From assembly GCA_964521405.1 (NCBI GenBank), contig CAZFRR010000108.1:1-36024 (forward strand): DNA of 36,024 nucleotides. Direction: 5' to 3'. Shown here piece after piece: positions 21,837-29,677 of the stretch. The stretch is from SG8-41 sp964521405. GTDB lineage: Bacteria > Pseudomonadota > Gammaproteobacteria > Burkholderiales > SG8-41. Made by a program: the position numbers and the translations under genes. The notes under the pieces were generated by a model. The model saw only the letters and a list, made by a program, of their open reading frames with translations, ran no database searches and was not told the DNA's origin. Numbering within the stretch: position 1 is the stretch's first letter; each line of letters opens with the position of its first letter.

Positions 21837-23258
21837 ATGCTTACCAGGCTGCAGCAAATCGGACTGTTGGTGATCGGCGCGCTGATCGGCATTTCGGTCA
21901 GCCTCAATTATTCGGCGGTGGCGCAAAAAGCCTCGACGATCGCGCCGCTGCCGATCGAGGAGTTGCGCGCGTTCACCGAGGTATTCGGGCGCGTCAAGAG
22001 CGATTACGTCGAGCCGGTGGACGACAAGAAGCTCATCACCGAGGCGATCAACGGCATGCTCTCCGGGCTCGACCCCCACTCCTCCTACCTCGACCAGGAA
22101 GCGTTCAAGGAGCTGCAGGTCGGCACGCAGGGCGAGTTCGGCGGACTCGGCATCGAAGTCGGCATGGAAGACGGTTTCGTCAAGGTGGTCGCGCCGATCG
22201 ACGACACGCCCGCCGCGCGCGCCGGGATCAAGTCCGGCGATCTCATCGTCAGGCTCGACGAAACCTCCGTCAAGGGCATGACGCTGAACGACGCGGTGAA
22301 GCGCATGCGCGGCAAGCCCAACACCCAGATCACCCTCACCATCGTGAGGAAGGGCGAGACGAAGCCGCTGGTGGTGACGCTGACGCGCTCCGTCATCAAG
22401 ATCCAGAGCGTGCGCTCCCGGATGCTCGAGCCGGGCTACGCCTATTTCCGCGTGAGCCAGTTCCAGGAGCACACCGGCGAGACGCTCGCACGCGCGATCG
22501 AAAAGCACTTCAAGGAAAATGCCGGGCCGATGCGCGGCATCGTACTCGACCTGCGCAACGACCCGGGGGGCCTCCTGAACGGCGCGGTGGCGGTGTCAGC
22601 CGCGTTCCTGCCCGCCGGCTCGCTGGTGGTGTACACCGATGGGCGCACCGAAGACTCGAAGATGAAGTTGAGCGCGAGCCCGGAACATTACCTGCGCGGC
22701 CGCATGAAGGATGACTACAACAAGAAGTTGCCGGCCGAAGTGAAGACGGTGCCGATGGTGGTGCTGGTGAACGCCGGCTCTGCTTCGGCCTCCGAGATCG
22801 TCGCGGGCGCGCTGCAGGACCACAAGCGCGCGGTGATCATGGGCCAGTCGACTTTCGGCAAGGGCTCGGTGCAGACCATACTGCCGCTTGGCAACAACAC
22901 GGCGATCAAGCTCACCACGGCGCGTTACTACACGCCCAACGGCCGCTCGATCCAGGCGCGCGGCATCCTGCCCGACATCCCGCTCGACGACGGCGTCGTC
23001 GATCGCACCGCCAGCCTGAAGCTGCGCGAGGCCGACTTGACCAAGCACCTCACCGACAACAACAAGGATGACGAGAAGGTCAAGGCGACGGAGGCGGCGG
23101 CGAAACAATTCAACTTCACGCCAGCGCCGCGCCCGAAGGATGTCGACGAGAAGCTCCTGAAGCCCGAGCCCGGCGAGATCGTGTCGAAGCACGACTACGA
23201 GCTGAACCAGGCCATCGCCTTCCTGAAGAGCCGCGGCGCGACCCGGGTCGCGAACTGA
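21837..23258 (+). CDS. ctpA: Carboxyl-terminal processing protease
   Basis: A 473-residue S41-family protease. A signal/anchor segment (MLTRLQQIGLLVIGALIGIS) precedes the S41 N-terminal helices (ITEAINGMLSGLDPHSSYLD), a PDZ domain (about 95-180: GGLGIEVGMEDGFVKVVAPI, GIKSGDLIVRLDE) and the protease core with the Ser-Lys dyad: Ser in NAGSASASEIVAGAL and Lys in QSTFGKGSVQT. These enzymes trim periplasmic proteins from their C-termini, often in cell-wall remodelling, which fits a place next to envC. The ATG at 21837 is chosen for its strong AAGGAG 6 bases upstream; a TTG at 21738 would add residues from the terminator. Confidence 0.95.
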   Translation: MLTRLQQIGLLVIGALIGISVSLNYSAVAQKASTIAPLPIEELRAFTEVFGRVKSDYVEPVDDKKLITEAINGMLSGLDPHSSYLDQEAFKELQVGTQGEFGGLGIEVGMEDGFVKVVAPIDDTPAARAGIKSGDLIVRLDETSVKGMTLNDAVKRMRGKPNTQITLTIVRKGETKPLVVTLTRSVIKIQSVRSRMLEPGYAYFRVSQFQEHTGETLARAIEKHFKENAGPMRGIVLDLRNDPGGLLNGAVAVSAAFLPAGSLVVYTDGRTEDSKMKLSASPEHYLRGRMKDDYNKKLPAEVKTVPMVVLVNAGSASASEIVAGALQDHKRAVIMGQSTFGKGSVQTILPLGNNTAIKLTTARYYTPNGRSIQARGILPDIPLDDGVVDRTASLKLREADLTKHLTDNNKDDEKVKATEAAAKQFNFTPAPRPKDVDEKLLKPEPGEIVSKHDYELNQAIAFLKSRGATRVAN

Positions 23259-23293
23259 GACAGTACTCGGTAGTCAGCGATCGGCTGGCTGCG

Positions 23294-23318
23294 ACGCCCG
23301 GCGCCTGCCGGGCGTTTT
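23294..23318 (+). terminator. Terminator after ctpA
   Basis: A perfect 9-bp stem, ACGCCCGGC (23294-23302) and GCCGGGCGT (23307-23315), with loop GCCT and a short T-run. It closes the gpmI-envC-ctpA operon. Confidence 0.88.
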
Positions 23319-23357
23319 GCTGTACACTGCCGACGCGCAAACCTAGAACAGCTATTT

Positions 23358-23488
23358 GCCACAGAGAACACAGAGTTCACAGAGGAAAATCAAGAACGTA
23401 TGTCATTTCCAAGCCTCACCCATCTGGTGAGTATGGCGCGCTGACTCAATCCCTTGAATGTCTCTGTGTTCTCTGTGAGCTCTGTGGC
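23358..23488. repeat. Class D element: 9-bp CACAGAGNN repeats as an inverted pair
   Basis: Left arm 23358-23386 (CACAGAGAA, CACAGAGTT, CACAGAGGA) and right arm 23459-23488, its inverse, around 72 bases. The core holds a hairpin CTCACC, CATCT, GGTGAG (23415-23431). It fills the gap between the ctpA terminator and moeB. Confidence 0.85.
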
Positions 23489-23506
23489 TGAATTGCAGTT
23501 ACTGGG

Positions 23507-24253
23507 ATGAACGACGAACAACTGCTGCGCTACAGCCGTCACATCCTGCTGCCGCAGATCGGTATCGAAGGGCAGGAGCGGCTGCTGGCCGCGCGCGCGC
23601 TGGTGATCGGGGCGGGCGGGCTTGGCTCGCCGGTCGCGCTCTACCTCGCCGCCGCGGGCGTGGGCAGCCTCACCCTCTGCGACGACGAGGCGGTGGATCT
23701 CACCAACCTGCAGCGGCAGATCGTGCACCGCACGCAGTCCATCGGCACGAAGAAGGTCGATTCGGCGCGCGCCACGCTCGCCACGATCAACCCCGAAGTC
23801 AGGGTCGCGGCGCTGGCGGAGCGCGTGGACGAGGCCCGCCTCGAGGCGCTCGCCCGGGATGCCGATGTCGTGATCGACGGCAGCGACAATTTCGCCACGC
23901 GCCACGCGGCCAATCGCGCGTGCGTGCGGCTGAAGAAACCGCTGGTATCAGGGGCGGCCGTGCGCTTCGACGGGCAGGTTGCCGTGTTCGACCTGCGTGC
24001 GCCCGGCTCGCCTTGTTATGCATGCCTCTTTCCCGAGCACGGCGAATCCGAGGACGTGCGCTGCGCGGTGATGGGGGTGTTTGCGCCGCTGACGGGCATC
24101 GTCGGCTCGATCCAGGCGGCGGAAGCGTTGAAGCTGATCACCGGCGCGGGCGAGACGCTCGCCGGGCGGCTGCTGCTCCTCGACGCGCTGGCGATGCAGA
24201 TGCGCACCATCAAGCTCGCGCGCGACCCCGCTTGCGCAGTTTGCCGGAACTAA
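23507..24253 (+). CDS. moeB: MoeB/ThiF-family sulfur-carrier adenylyltransferase
   Basis: A 248-residue E1-like enzyme. It opens NDEQLLRYSRHILLPQIGIE, has the ATP loop GAGGLGSP, the DDEAVDLTNLQRQIVHRT arginine/asparagine region, a DGSDNF aspartate, and two zinc Cys pairs (CYAC and CAVC at the end). Such enzymes adenylate the C-terminal glycine of MoaD (molybdopterin) or ThiS (thiazole). The length is that of MoeB without a rhodanese domain. The neighbourhood gives no pathway clue, so MoeB versus ThiF is uncertain. Array A12 begins right at its stop codon. Confidence 0.92.
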   Translation: MNDEQLLRYSRHILLPQIGIEGQERLLAARALVIGAGGLGSPVALYLAAAGVGSLTLCDDEAVDLTNLQRQIVHRTQSIGTKKVDSARATLATINPEVRVAALAERVDEARLEALARDADVVIDGSDNFATRHAANRACVRLKKPLVSGAAVRFDGQVAVFDLRAPGSPCYACLFPEHGESEDVRCAVMGVFAPLTGIVGSIQAAEALKLITGAGETLAGRLLLLDALAMQMRTIKLARDPACAVCRN

Positions 24254-24356
24254 GGTTCCGGGTTCAAGGTTCAAGGTTCAAGGTTGTAACAGCGCGAGCT
24301 GCCGCTCGCGCGCTTGAACTCGGAACCCGGAACTCGGAACCCGGAACTGGGGTTCA
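24252..24356. repeat. Heptamer array A12, inverted pair around a perfect GC hairpin
   Basis: GTTCCGG and three GTTCAAG units, then a core with a perfect 8-bp hairpin (GCGCGAGC, TGCC, GCTCGCGC, at about 24292-24311), then GAACTCG/GAACCCG units to 24356. It is the clearest example of repeats, hairpin and inverted repeats. It sits between the convergent genes moeB and the small gene at 24359-24679. Confidence 0.95.
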
Positions 24357-24358
24357 AG

Positions 24359-24679
24359 TCATGTCGAGCGACTGCGCGCCCCACCAGGGCCGGCAGCGGC
24401 GCCCGCCTCTTCCCTCAGCAAGGCATCGAGATCGCGCGCGAGCTGCTCGACGTTGGGGCCGGAGCGTCCCAGGCATTGCAGCAGCACGCGTGACGGAAAT
24501 TCCTGCAGCGTCAGCGGCCGGGTGGTGACCCGGCTCTTCGCTGTATTGCTCAACGCCGGGGCGAGGTGGGAGCCCTTGAATCCCGCTTTCTGGCTTTCCA
24601 TCGCGTCGATGATCGCCTGCTGCGAGCGGGCAACGCCGATGATGAGTTCGGCTAGCTGCTGCGTGGTGATGTTGGCCAT
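24359..24679 (-). CDS. Small protein of unknown function
   Basis: A 106-residue frame from an ATG at 24679, starting MANITTQQLAELIIGVARSQ. It is rich in Ala, Leu and Gln, with helical-looking N-terminal (1-35) and C-terminal (75-100) parts and no signal peptide or membrane segment. I do not recognise the family. Codon use is like that of neighbours, and it follows slmA in the same direction with a 57-base gap. The C-terminal residues GAAAGPGGARSRST are low complexity and lead into array A12, so the 3' end may have been changed by the repeat. Confidence 0.6.
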   Translation of the reverse strand: MANITTQQLAELIIGVARSQQAIIDAMESQKAGFKGSHLAPALSNTAKSRVTTRPLTLQEFPSRVLLQCLGRSGPNVEQLARDLDALLREEAGAAAGPGGARSRST

Positions 24680-24736
24680 GCCCCAATCTCCCGTAAGTTA
24701 ATCCTGATGCGCGCAACGTGCCTTGCGCAACTCGCG

Positions 24737-25324
24737 TCAGGCAATGAAACCCTCCATCAGCAGGCGCCACTGTTTCGCCCACGCCTCGGCCGGGTCGCGC
24801 TTGAAACCGCTCTTCGCGAACTGGTGCCAGCGCCCGGTGACGAAGCTCATGATCAGGTTGGCCTGGGCGGAGATGTCCACCTCCGGCGCGACTTCCTTCT
24901 GGCTCACGCCGAAGCGCAGCGCCTGCTTCAAGGCGGCCTCCAGCCGCTCGTGCAGCTGGTTGATGCGGACCTGCAGCCGGTCGTCCTCGTTCACCAGCGC
25001 GTCCCCGATCAGCACGCGCGTCATGCCGCGGTTCTTCTGCGCAAACGCGAGCAGCACCGCGATGATGCTCTCGACCTGGCGCACGCCGCTCTTCTCCTCG
25101 CTGGTGATCTTGTTGATGAGCCCGAACAGGGTGTGCTCGATGAACTCGATCAGCCCCTCGAACATCTCGGCCTTGCCCCTGAAATGGCGGTAGAGCGCGG
25201 CTTCCGACACCTTGATGCGCGCGGCGAGCGCGGCCGTGGTCGCCTTCTCGCCCGCCGGGTTTTCCAGCATCTGCGCCAGCGTCTGCAGGATCTGGTCCTT
25301 GCGATCGCCTGTCTTTTCCGTCAT
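24737..25324 (-). CDS. slmA: Nucleoid occlusion factor SlmA (TetR family)
   Basis: A 195-residue TetR-family regulator. The N-terminal helix-turn-helix (about 10-60) is ILQTLAQMLENPAGEKATTA, then SEAALYRHFRGKAEMFEGLIEF, followed by the SlmA ligand/dimer part (ALVNEDDRLQVRINQLHERLE, SAQANLIMSFVTGRWHQFAKS, ending QWRLLMEGFIA). SlmA binds palindromic sites over the chromosome and blocks FtsZ ring assembly over DNA. It is next to a pyrimidine nucleotidase and argB, an arrangement seen in other betaproteobacteria. Confidence 0.94.
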   Translation of the reverse strand: MTEKTGDRKDQILQTLAQMLENPAGEKATTAALAARIKVSEAALYRHFRGKAEMFEGLIEFIEHTLFGLINKITSEEKSGVRQVESIIAVLLAFAQKNRGMTRVLIGDALVNEDDRLQVRINQLHERLEAALKQALRFGVSQKEVAPEVDISAQANLIMSFVTGRWHQFAKSGFKRDPAEAWAKQWRLLMEGFIA

Positions 25325-25398
25325 CTGCCTCTCGCTGGATTTAATGAAGGATTGCTTCCCTCACACTCCCCTGCCGCAGGGGCTGAACCTGTCATTCG

Positions 25399-26040
25399 TT
25401 ATTGTAATTGCGCCAGCAGGCGGGGCAACTGCACCAGATTCGCGACCTTGACGTCCACGCTGCCCGGCGCCCTGGCCGCCCGCGTCACCCACACTGTCTT
25501 CATGCCGAGCCGGCTGGCGGTGCGCAGATTGTCGAGGGAGTCTTCCACCATGATACAGCGTTGCGGCTTGAGGTGGTTGGCGCGGCACAGCCGCAGAAAG
25601 CCATAGCTGTCGGGCTTGGGGCGGAAGCGCGTGCGCTCGATCGAGAACACGTCATCGAACAGGTCCGCGATCGCCAGCGCCTTCAATATGGCTCGCGAAT
25701 AATGCACCGGCGCGTTGGAGAACACGATTTTTCTTCCGGGCAGGCGCTGGAGCGTGGCCCGCAGCTGCGGCTCGCGCACCAGCATCCGGTCGAGCTCCGG
25801 GAACTGGTGCGTGTGCCACAGGAAGTGATGGGGATCGGTGTGATGGTGTCGCATCAGGCCGAGCAGCGTCGCCCCGTAGCGCTTCCAGTAATGCCGCCGC
25901 AGCTCGCCCGCCGCGCTCTCGGTGAGCCCCAGGTGCGTCTGGAGATATTCCGTCATCGCGCGATTGATGTGCGGAAAGATGTGGGGGCTTGCGTTATGAA
26001 GCGTGTTATCCAGATCGAAGATCCAGGTGCGCCCCCACAT
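25399..26040 (-). CDS. HAD-family pyrimidine 5'-nucleotidase
   Basis: A 213-residue HAD hydrolase. Motif I is FDLDNTLH (nucleophile D9, acid D11), motif II the serine in VFSNAPVHYS, motif III the Lys in FRPKPDSY, motif IV VEDSLDNL. The N-terminal WIFDLDNTLHNASPHIFPHI and the YLQTHLGL, RRHYWKRYGATLLGLMR cap are typical of the SDT1-like pyrimidine 5'-nucleotidase group. It probably dephosphorylates UMP or CMP. It lies downstream of argB; array A13 ends 4 bases before its start, and a GGAA of the last unit is in the ribosome-binding position. Confidence 0.9.
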   Translation of the reverse strand: MWGRTWIFDLDNTLHNASPHIFPHINRAMTEYLQTHLGLTESAAGELRRHYWKRYGATLLGLMRHHHTDPHHFLWHTHQFPELDRMLVREPQLRATLQRLPGRKIVFSNAPVHYSRAILKALAIADLFDDVFSIERTRFRPKPDSYGFLRLCRANHLKPQRCIMVEDSLDNLRTASRLGMKTVWVTRAARAPGSVDVKVANLVQLPRLLAQLQ

Positions 26041-26043
26041 ATA

Positions 26044-26162
26044 TCTAGGTTCCGGGTTCCGGGTTCTGGGTTCCGAGTTCCGGGTTCCGAGTTCCGAGTT
26101 CCGAGTTCCGAGTCCCGGGTTCCGGGCATTGAACTTTGAACCTTGAACCTGGAACTTGGAAC
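26044..26162. repeat. Heptamer array A13, inverted pair
   Basis: GTTCCGG/GTTCTGG/GTTCCGA/GTCCCGG units from 26044 to about 26127, then GAACTTT/GAACCTT/GAACCTG/GAACTTG units to 26162. It separates argB from the nucleotidase gene. Confidence 0.94.
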
Positions 26163-26174
26163 ACGGCGCGTCGC

Positions 26175-27062
26175 TCAGCGGCGCTTGATGAGCGTGCCAA
26201 CGCCTTCGTCGGTGAGGACCTCGAGCAGCAGCGCGTGCTCGACGCGCCCGTCGATGATGTGGCAGGTGTTGACGCCGTTCTTCACCGCGTCCAGCGCCGA
26301 GCTGATCTTGGGCAGCATGCCCCCGGATATGGTGCCGTTGGCGAACAGCTCGTCGACCTTCTTCGAGGAGAGCCCGGTGAGGAGGTTGCCGTTCTGGTCG
26401 AGCACGCCCGGCGTGTTGGTGAGCACGATCAGCTTCTCGGCCTTCAGGATCTCGGCCATCTTGCCCGCCACGAGGTCGGAGTTGATGTTGTAGGTCTCGC
26501 CCTTCTTGCCCACCCCCAGCGGCGCGATCACCGGGATGAAGTCGTGCGTGAGCAGGTGGTGCACGATCTCGGGGTCTATGCTGTCGACTTCCCCCACCTG
26601 GCCGATATCGATCATCTCGTCGGCGCCGCCGTTCGCGCGCACCAGCATCTTCTTCGCCCGGATCAACCCGCCGTCCTTGCCGGTCAGCCCCACCGCGCGG
26701 CCGCCATGCTGGTTGATGAGATTGACGATCTCCGCGTTGACCTGGCCGCCGAGCACCATCTCGACGACGCCCATGGTCTCGGCGTCCGTCACCCGCATGC
26801 CCTGGACGAACTCCCCCTTCTTGCCGAGCTGCTTCAGCAAGTCGTCGATCTGCGGCCCCCCGCCATGCACCACCACCGGGTTGATGCCGACGAGCTTCAA
26901 CAACACGACGTCGTGCGCGAAGCCGTTCTTCAGCTTGTCCTCCGTCATCGCGTTGCCGCCGTACTTGATGACGATGGTCTTGCCGTGAAAGCGCCGGATG
27001 TAGGGCAGCGCTTCGGCGAGGATCTTCGCTTTTTCCGCGGCAGTGGTGCCGGTCAGGGCCAT
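26175..27062 (-). CDS. argB: N-acetylglutamate kinase
   Basis: A 295-residue ArgB. Landmarks are GKTIVIKYGGNAM (ATP-site lysine), VLLKLVGINPVVVHGGGPQI, VRVTDAETMGVVEMVLGGQVN, GRAVGLTGKDGGLI, VIAPLGVGKKGETYNINSDL and LTNTPGVLDQNG, ending with GGMLPKISSALDAV. It phosphorylates N-acetylglutamate in arginine synthesis. The N-terminal extension of about 15 residues before the kinase core suits the arginine-sensitive hexameric form. Terminated from the upstream hsp20 by a clear hairpin. Confidence 0.97.
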   Translation of the reverse strand: MALTGTTAAEKAKILAEALPYIRRFHGKTIVIKYGGNAMTEDKLKNGFAHDVVLLKLVGINPVVVHGGGPQIDDLLKQLGKKGEFVQGMRVTDAETMGVVEMVLGGQVNAEIVNLINQHGGRAVGLTGKDGGLIRAKKMLVRANGGADEMIDIGQVGEVDSIDPEIVHHLLTHDFIPVIAPLGVGKKGETYNINSDLVAGKMAEILKAEKLIVLTNTPGVLDQNGNLLTGLSSKKVDELFANGTISGGMLPKISSALDAVKNGVNTCHIIDGRVEHALLLEVLTDEGVGTLIKRR

Positions 27063-27110
27063 GGCAATCGAATAATCTTTTTGACGCCGGCTATTCTACG
27101 GCAAACCAAT

Positions 27111-27138
27111 AAAAAAGCGGCAGGTTTTCGCCTGCCGC
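27111..27138 (-). terminator. Terminator after hsp20
   Basis: On the minus strand an 8-bp stem (27117-27124 with 27131-27138) with a 6-base loop is followed by six U residues. It lies between the hsp20 stop and the argB start and insulates argB from heat-shock transcription. Confidence 0.92.
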
Positions 27139-27188
27139 CTCGTGTTGCGCGCGGATTGAACGGCAAGTCTCGTCCGTTCGAATCCGTG

Positions 27189-27225
27189 CAGTTAAACCGG
27201 CAGCGCCGCTGTCCGGGTTTAACTG
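27189..27225 (-). other. Hairpin directly after the hsp20 stop codon
   Basis: CAGTTAAACC (27189-27198) pairs with GGTTTAACTG (27216-27225), with a smaller CAGC/GCTG hairpin inside. It touches the hsp20 stop codon. It has no U-tract and precedes the real terminator, so it may protect the 3' end of the mRNA. Confidence 0.5.
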
Positions 27226-27651
27226 TTATTGGACGGTGATGCGCTTCGCCTGCACCGCCGCCTTCTTCGGCAGCGTCAGCTCCAGCACGCCATTCACATA
27301 CTTCGCATTGACGCCGGCCTCGTCGACCGCCTGGCCGAGAGCAAACGCGCGGTAGACCTTGCCGTAGTAGCGCTCGGAGCGCAGCACGCGCTCGCCGTTT
27401 TTCACGTCCTTCTCTTGCTTCACTTCGGCGCTGATCGCGACCGTGTCGCCGTCGACCGTGACGCTGATGTCTTCTTTCTTCACGCCCGGGATCTCGGCGC
27501 GCAGCGTATACGCGCCTTCGTTCTCGGAGACGTCCACGCGGATCTCTGCGGGGGCGGCGGGGCTGTCGAAGCTAACCGGGCGAACGAGAACGCCGCGGAA
27601 CAGGTCGTTAAACGTGTCATCAAAAGGGCTGAAACGGGCAATGCTTCCCAT
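27226..27651 (-). CDS. Small heat-shock protein Hsp20
   Basis: A 141-residue alpha-crystallin-type chaperone. The short N-terminal arm MGSIARFSPFDDTFNDLFRG leads to the ACD domain (about 35-125): AEIRVDVSENEGAYTLRAEI, PGVKKEDISVTVDGDTVAIS and the consensus A-x-x-x-n-G-v-L motif as AKYVNGVLELTLPKK. A C-terminal IxI-like end (KRITVQ) follows. It holds unfolding proteins for ATP-dependent chaperones. It has its own sigma-32 promoter and a GGAG ribosome binding site. Confidence 0.95.
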   Translation of the reverse strand: MGSIARFSPFDDTFNDLFRGVLVRPVSFDSPAAPAEIRVDVSENEGAYTLRAEIPGVKKEDISVTVDGDTVAISAEVKQEKDVKNGERVLRSERYYGKVYRAFALGQAVDEAGVNAKYVNGVLELTLPKKAAVQAKRITVQ

Positions 27652-27696
27652 ATTGGATCTCCATGTTCAATTGGCGCCGTGGCGCCGACAGTAGGA

Positions 27697-27724
27697 ATAT
27701 GGGAGCGCGGAGAGCTTTTTCAAG
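27697..27724 (-). promoter_or_regulatory. Sigma-32 heat-shock promoter of hsp20
   Basis: The minus strand shows CTTGAAA (-35, 27718-27724) then 13 bases and TCCCATAT (-10, 27697-27704), matching the RpoH consensus CTTGAAA / CCCCATNT at all but one position. The start would be near 27690, about 40 bases before the ATG; a GGCGCC inverted repeat lies in this leader. Confidence 0.88.
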
Positions 27725-27780
27725 GCCGCCGCCCGACGGCGGGCAACGAATTTATTTTTTATTTTTTCAGGGCAAGCATC

Positions 27781-28263
27781 TCAATGATGCTGATGCCCCT
27801 TGGCCGCGGCGGCCTCGCGCACCTCGGCCTGCACGGTGAAGTGGGCCCGGCTGGTGAGGTCGTCCCGCACCACGGTCAGCGTGATCGGCACCTTGTCTCC
27901 CGGCTTGAGCGCCTGCTTGAGGTCGATCAGCATGATGTGCAGCCCGCCGGGCGCGAGCCTGACCGCCCTGCCCCCGGGCAGTTCCAGCTTCTCGACCGGG
28001 CGCATCTTCATCACGCCGTCCTCCATCGTCGTGCTATGCAACTCGGCGCGGGCCGCGATCGGGCTCGCGACCCCTATCAGCCACAGCGAGGTCCGGCCCG
28101 TGATTTCCATGTAGGCGCCGGCAACCTTCTGCCCCGGGGCCGGCACGCGCACCCAGGCATCCTTCACGCTGGCGGGCTGCGCCGCGGCAAGCGGCACGAC
28201 GCCCATGCACGCGATGGCGGAGATGAATGAGTAATGCAGTGCGCGCCGCAAGGTTTTTTCCAT
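27781..28263 (-). CDS. pcuC: PCu(A)C periplasmic copper chaperone
   Basis: A 160-residue exported protein: signal peptide MEKTLRRALHYSFISAIACM to about residue 28, then a PCu(A)C (DUF461) domain. The copper motif H-x-n-M-x-n-H-x-M is present as ELHSTTMEDGVMKMRPV and GGLHIMLIDL. The protein ends in a His-rich tail (KGHQHH). Such proteins deliver Cu(I) to the CuA site of cytochrome oxidase. It is divergent from the dacA gene with 99 bases between the starts, and a Pro/GC-rich hairpin (about 27725-27745) lies downstream. Confidence 0.92.
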   Translation of the reverse strand: MEKTLRRALHYSFISAIACMGVVPLAAAQPASVKDAWVRVPAPGQKVAGAYMEITGRTSLWLIGVASPIAARAELHSTTMEDGVMKMRPVEKLELPGGRAVRLAPGGLHIMLIDLKQALKPGDKVPITLTVVRDDLTSRAHFTVQAEVREAAAAKGHQHH

Positions 28264-28344
28264 GCCGCCTTCTCCCGAAAAAGGCGAATTGTTTCATCCG
28301 CATCCCTGCCGCGCAAGCCGGCCAGCCGCCGCGACCTGCTTTGC

Positions 28345-28350
28345 TATAAT
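28345..28350 (+). promoter_or_regulatory. Extended -10 promoter of dacA
   Basis: TGCTATAAT: an extended -10 box with a perfect TATAAT hexamer 12 bases before the dacA ATG. No good -35 is seen. The start would be near 28357, so the mRNA has almost no leader and no ribosome binding site, suggesting nearly leaderless translation. Confidence 0.6.
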
Positions 28351-28362
28351 CAACATTTTCCC

Positions 28363-29499
28363 ATGCGTTCCATCCTGCTGCTCCTGCTGTCGGTTATTCC
28401 CTCCGCCCTTTCCGCCCAGCAAGCCGCGTTTCCGGTTCCGCCCGCGCCCGCCATTGCGGCGAAATCCTACCTGCTGATCGATTTCCACAGCGGGCAGACG
28501 CTCGCCGCCCACGATCCAAACGCGCGGATAGAGCCGGCCTCGCTCACCAAACTGATGACGGCCTACCTGACCTTCGCCGCGCTCAAGCAGAAACGGATCC
28601 GCCCCGACCAGGCGGTGCCGGTCTCGGAGCGAGCCTGGCGCACCGAGGGCTCGCGCATGTTCATCGAGCCGAGGAAGCCGGTGACAGTCGATGAGTTGAT
28701 CCGGGGCATGATCGTGCAATCCGGCAACGACGCCTGCATCGCGCTCGCCGAGGCCATCGCCGGCAGCGAAGAGGCGTTCGCCGAGATGATGAACCGCGAA
28801 GCGCAGCGGCTGGGGTTGAAGAACACCCGTTTCGCGAATTCGACCGGGCTCACCCACCCGCAGCATTATTCCACCGCGCAGGATCTCGCCGAGCTGGCGG
28901 CGGCGGTGATCCGCGATTTCCCCGAGCACTACCCGCTCTACTCGCAAAAAGAGTACCGCTACAACAACATCGCGCAATTCAACCGCAACCGCCTGCTGTG
29001 GACCGATCCGACAGTGGACGGCATGAAGACCGGTTACACCGAGAACGCCGGTTACTGCCTGATCACGTCGGCGCGACGCGGCGAGCGGCGGCTGGTGTCA
29101 GTAGTGCTCGGCGCGGCGAGCGAAGCCGTGCGCGCGGCGGAGAGCCAGAAATTGCTAAACCACGGCTTCCAGGCCTTTGACGGGGTGCGTCTCTATTCCG
29201 GCAACCAGCCCGTCGCCACGCTCCCGGTGTACAAGGGCGCCGCCAACAGCATCAAGGCCGGCTTCATCGCCGACCTGCACCTCACTCTGCCCACGGGCGC
29301 CCGCGAGAAGCTGAAAGCGACCGTCGAGAGCATGCAACCGCTGTTCGCCCCGATCAGCGTGGGCCAGAGGATCGGCACGATGAAGCTCACGCTGGACGGG
29401 AAGCCGTTCCGGGAAGTGCCGGTGGTGGCGCTGGAAGAGGTGCCGGTGGCGGGCATCCTGGGACGCGGCTGGGACACGTTGCGGCTGCTGTTCCGATAG
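28363..29499 (+). CDS. dacA: D-alanyl-D-alanine carboxypeptidase (PBP5/6 family)
   Basis: A 378-residue class-C low-molecular-weight PBP. A signal peptide (RSILLLLLSVIPSALS) precedes the transpeptidase fold with the three active-site motifs: SLTK (about residue 66), SGN (about 123) and KTG in DGMKTGYTEN (about 226). Then the PBP5_C beta domain and a C-terminal amphipathic helix (GILGRGWDTLRLLF) for membrane attachment. It trims the terminal D-Ala from peptidoglycan stem peptides. The ATG at 28363 is chosen because the signal peptide begins there. Followed by dat, ybeD, lipB and lipA as in many proteobacteria. Confidence 0.95.
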   Translation: MRSILLLLLSVIPSALSAQQAAFPVPPAPAIAAKSYLLIDFHSGQTLAAHDPNARIEPASLTKLMTAYLTFAALKQKRIRPDQAVPVSERAWRTEGSRMFIEPRKPVTVDELIRGMIVQSGNDACIALAEAIAGSEEAFAEMMNREAQRLGLKNTRFANSTGLTHPQHYSTAQDLAELAAAVIRDFPEHYPLYSQKEYRYNNIAQFNRNRLLWTDPTVDGMKTGYTENAGYCLITSARRGERRLVSVVLGAASEAVRAAESQKLLNHGFQAFDGVRLYSGNQPVATLPVYKGAANSIKAGFIADLHLTLPTGAREKLKATVESMQPLFAPISVGQRIGTMKLTLDGKPFREVPVVALEEVPVAGILGRGWDTLRLLFR

Positions 29500-29521
29500 A
29501 TTCCGCTCTGTCGCGCGGAAT

Positions 29522-29608
29522 GTTGAGTTTTGAATTTTGAGTTTTGAGTGAAACAAAACGAAGAACCGCCGCATTTCACTCAACACTAAGCACTCAAAAC
29601 TCAACACT
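29522..29608. repeat. Class E element: 7-bp TTGAGTT repeats as an inverted pair
   Basis: Left arm 29522-29550 (TTGAGTT, TTGAATT, TTGAGTT, TTGAGTG) and right arm 29575-29608 (CACTCAA, CACTAAG, CACTCAA, AACTCAA, CACTGG), with about 24 bases between. A 7-bp hairpin (29500-29506 with 29515-29521) precedes it directly after the dacA stop. It lies between dacA and dat. Confidence 0.8.
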
Positions 29609-29677
29609 GGATAAGGGGTAGACTAACCGCAATTGAAATGACGCGGCCCCCGCCATTTCCTCACCTGCGAGACCCAC

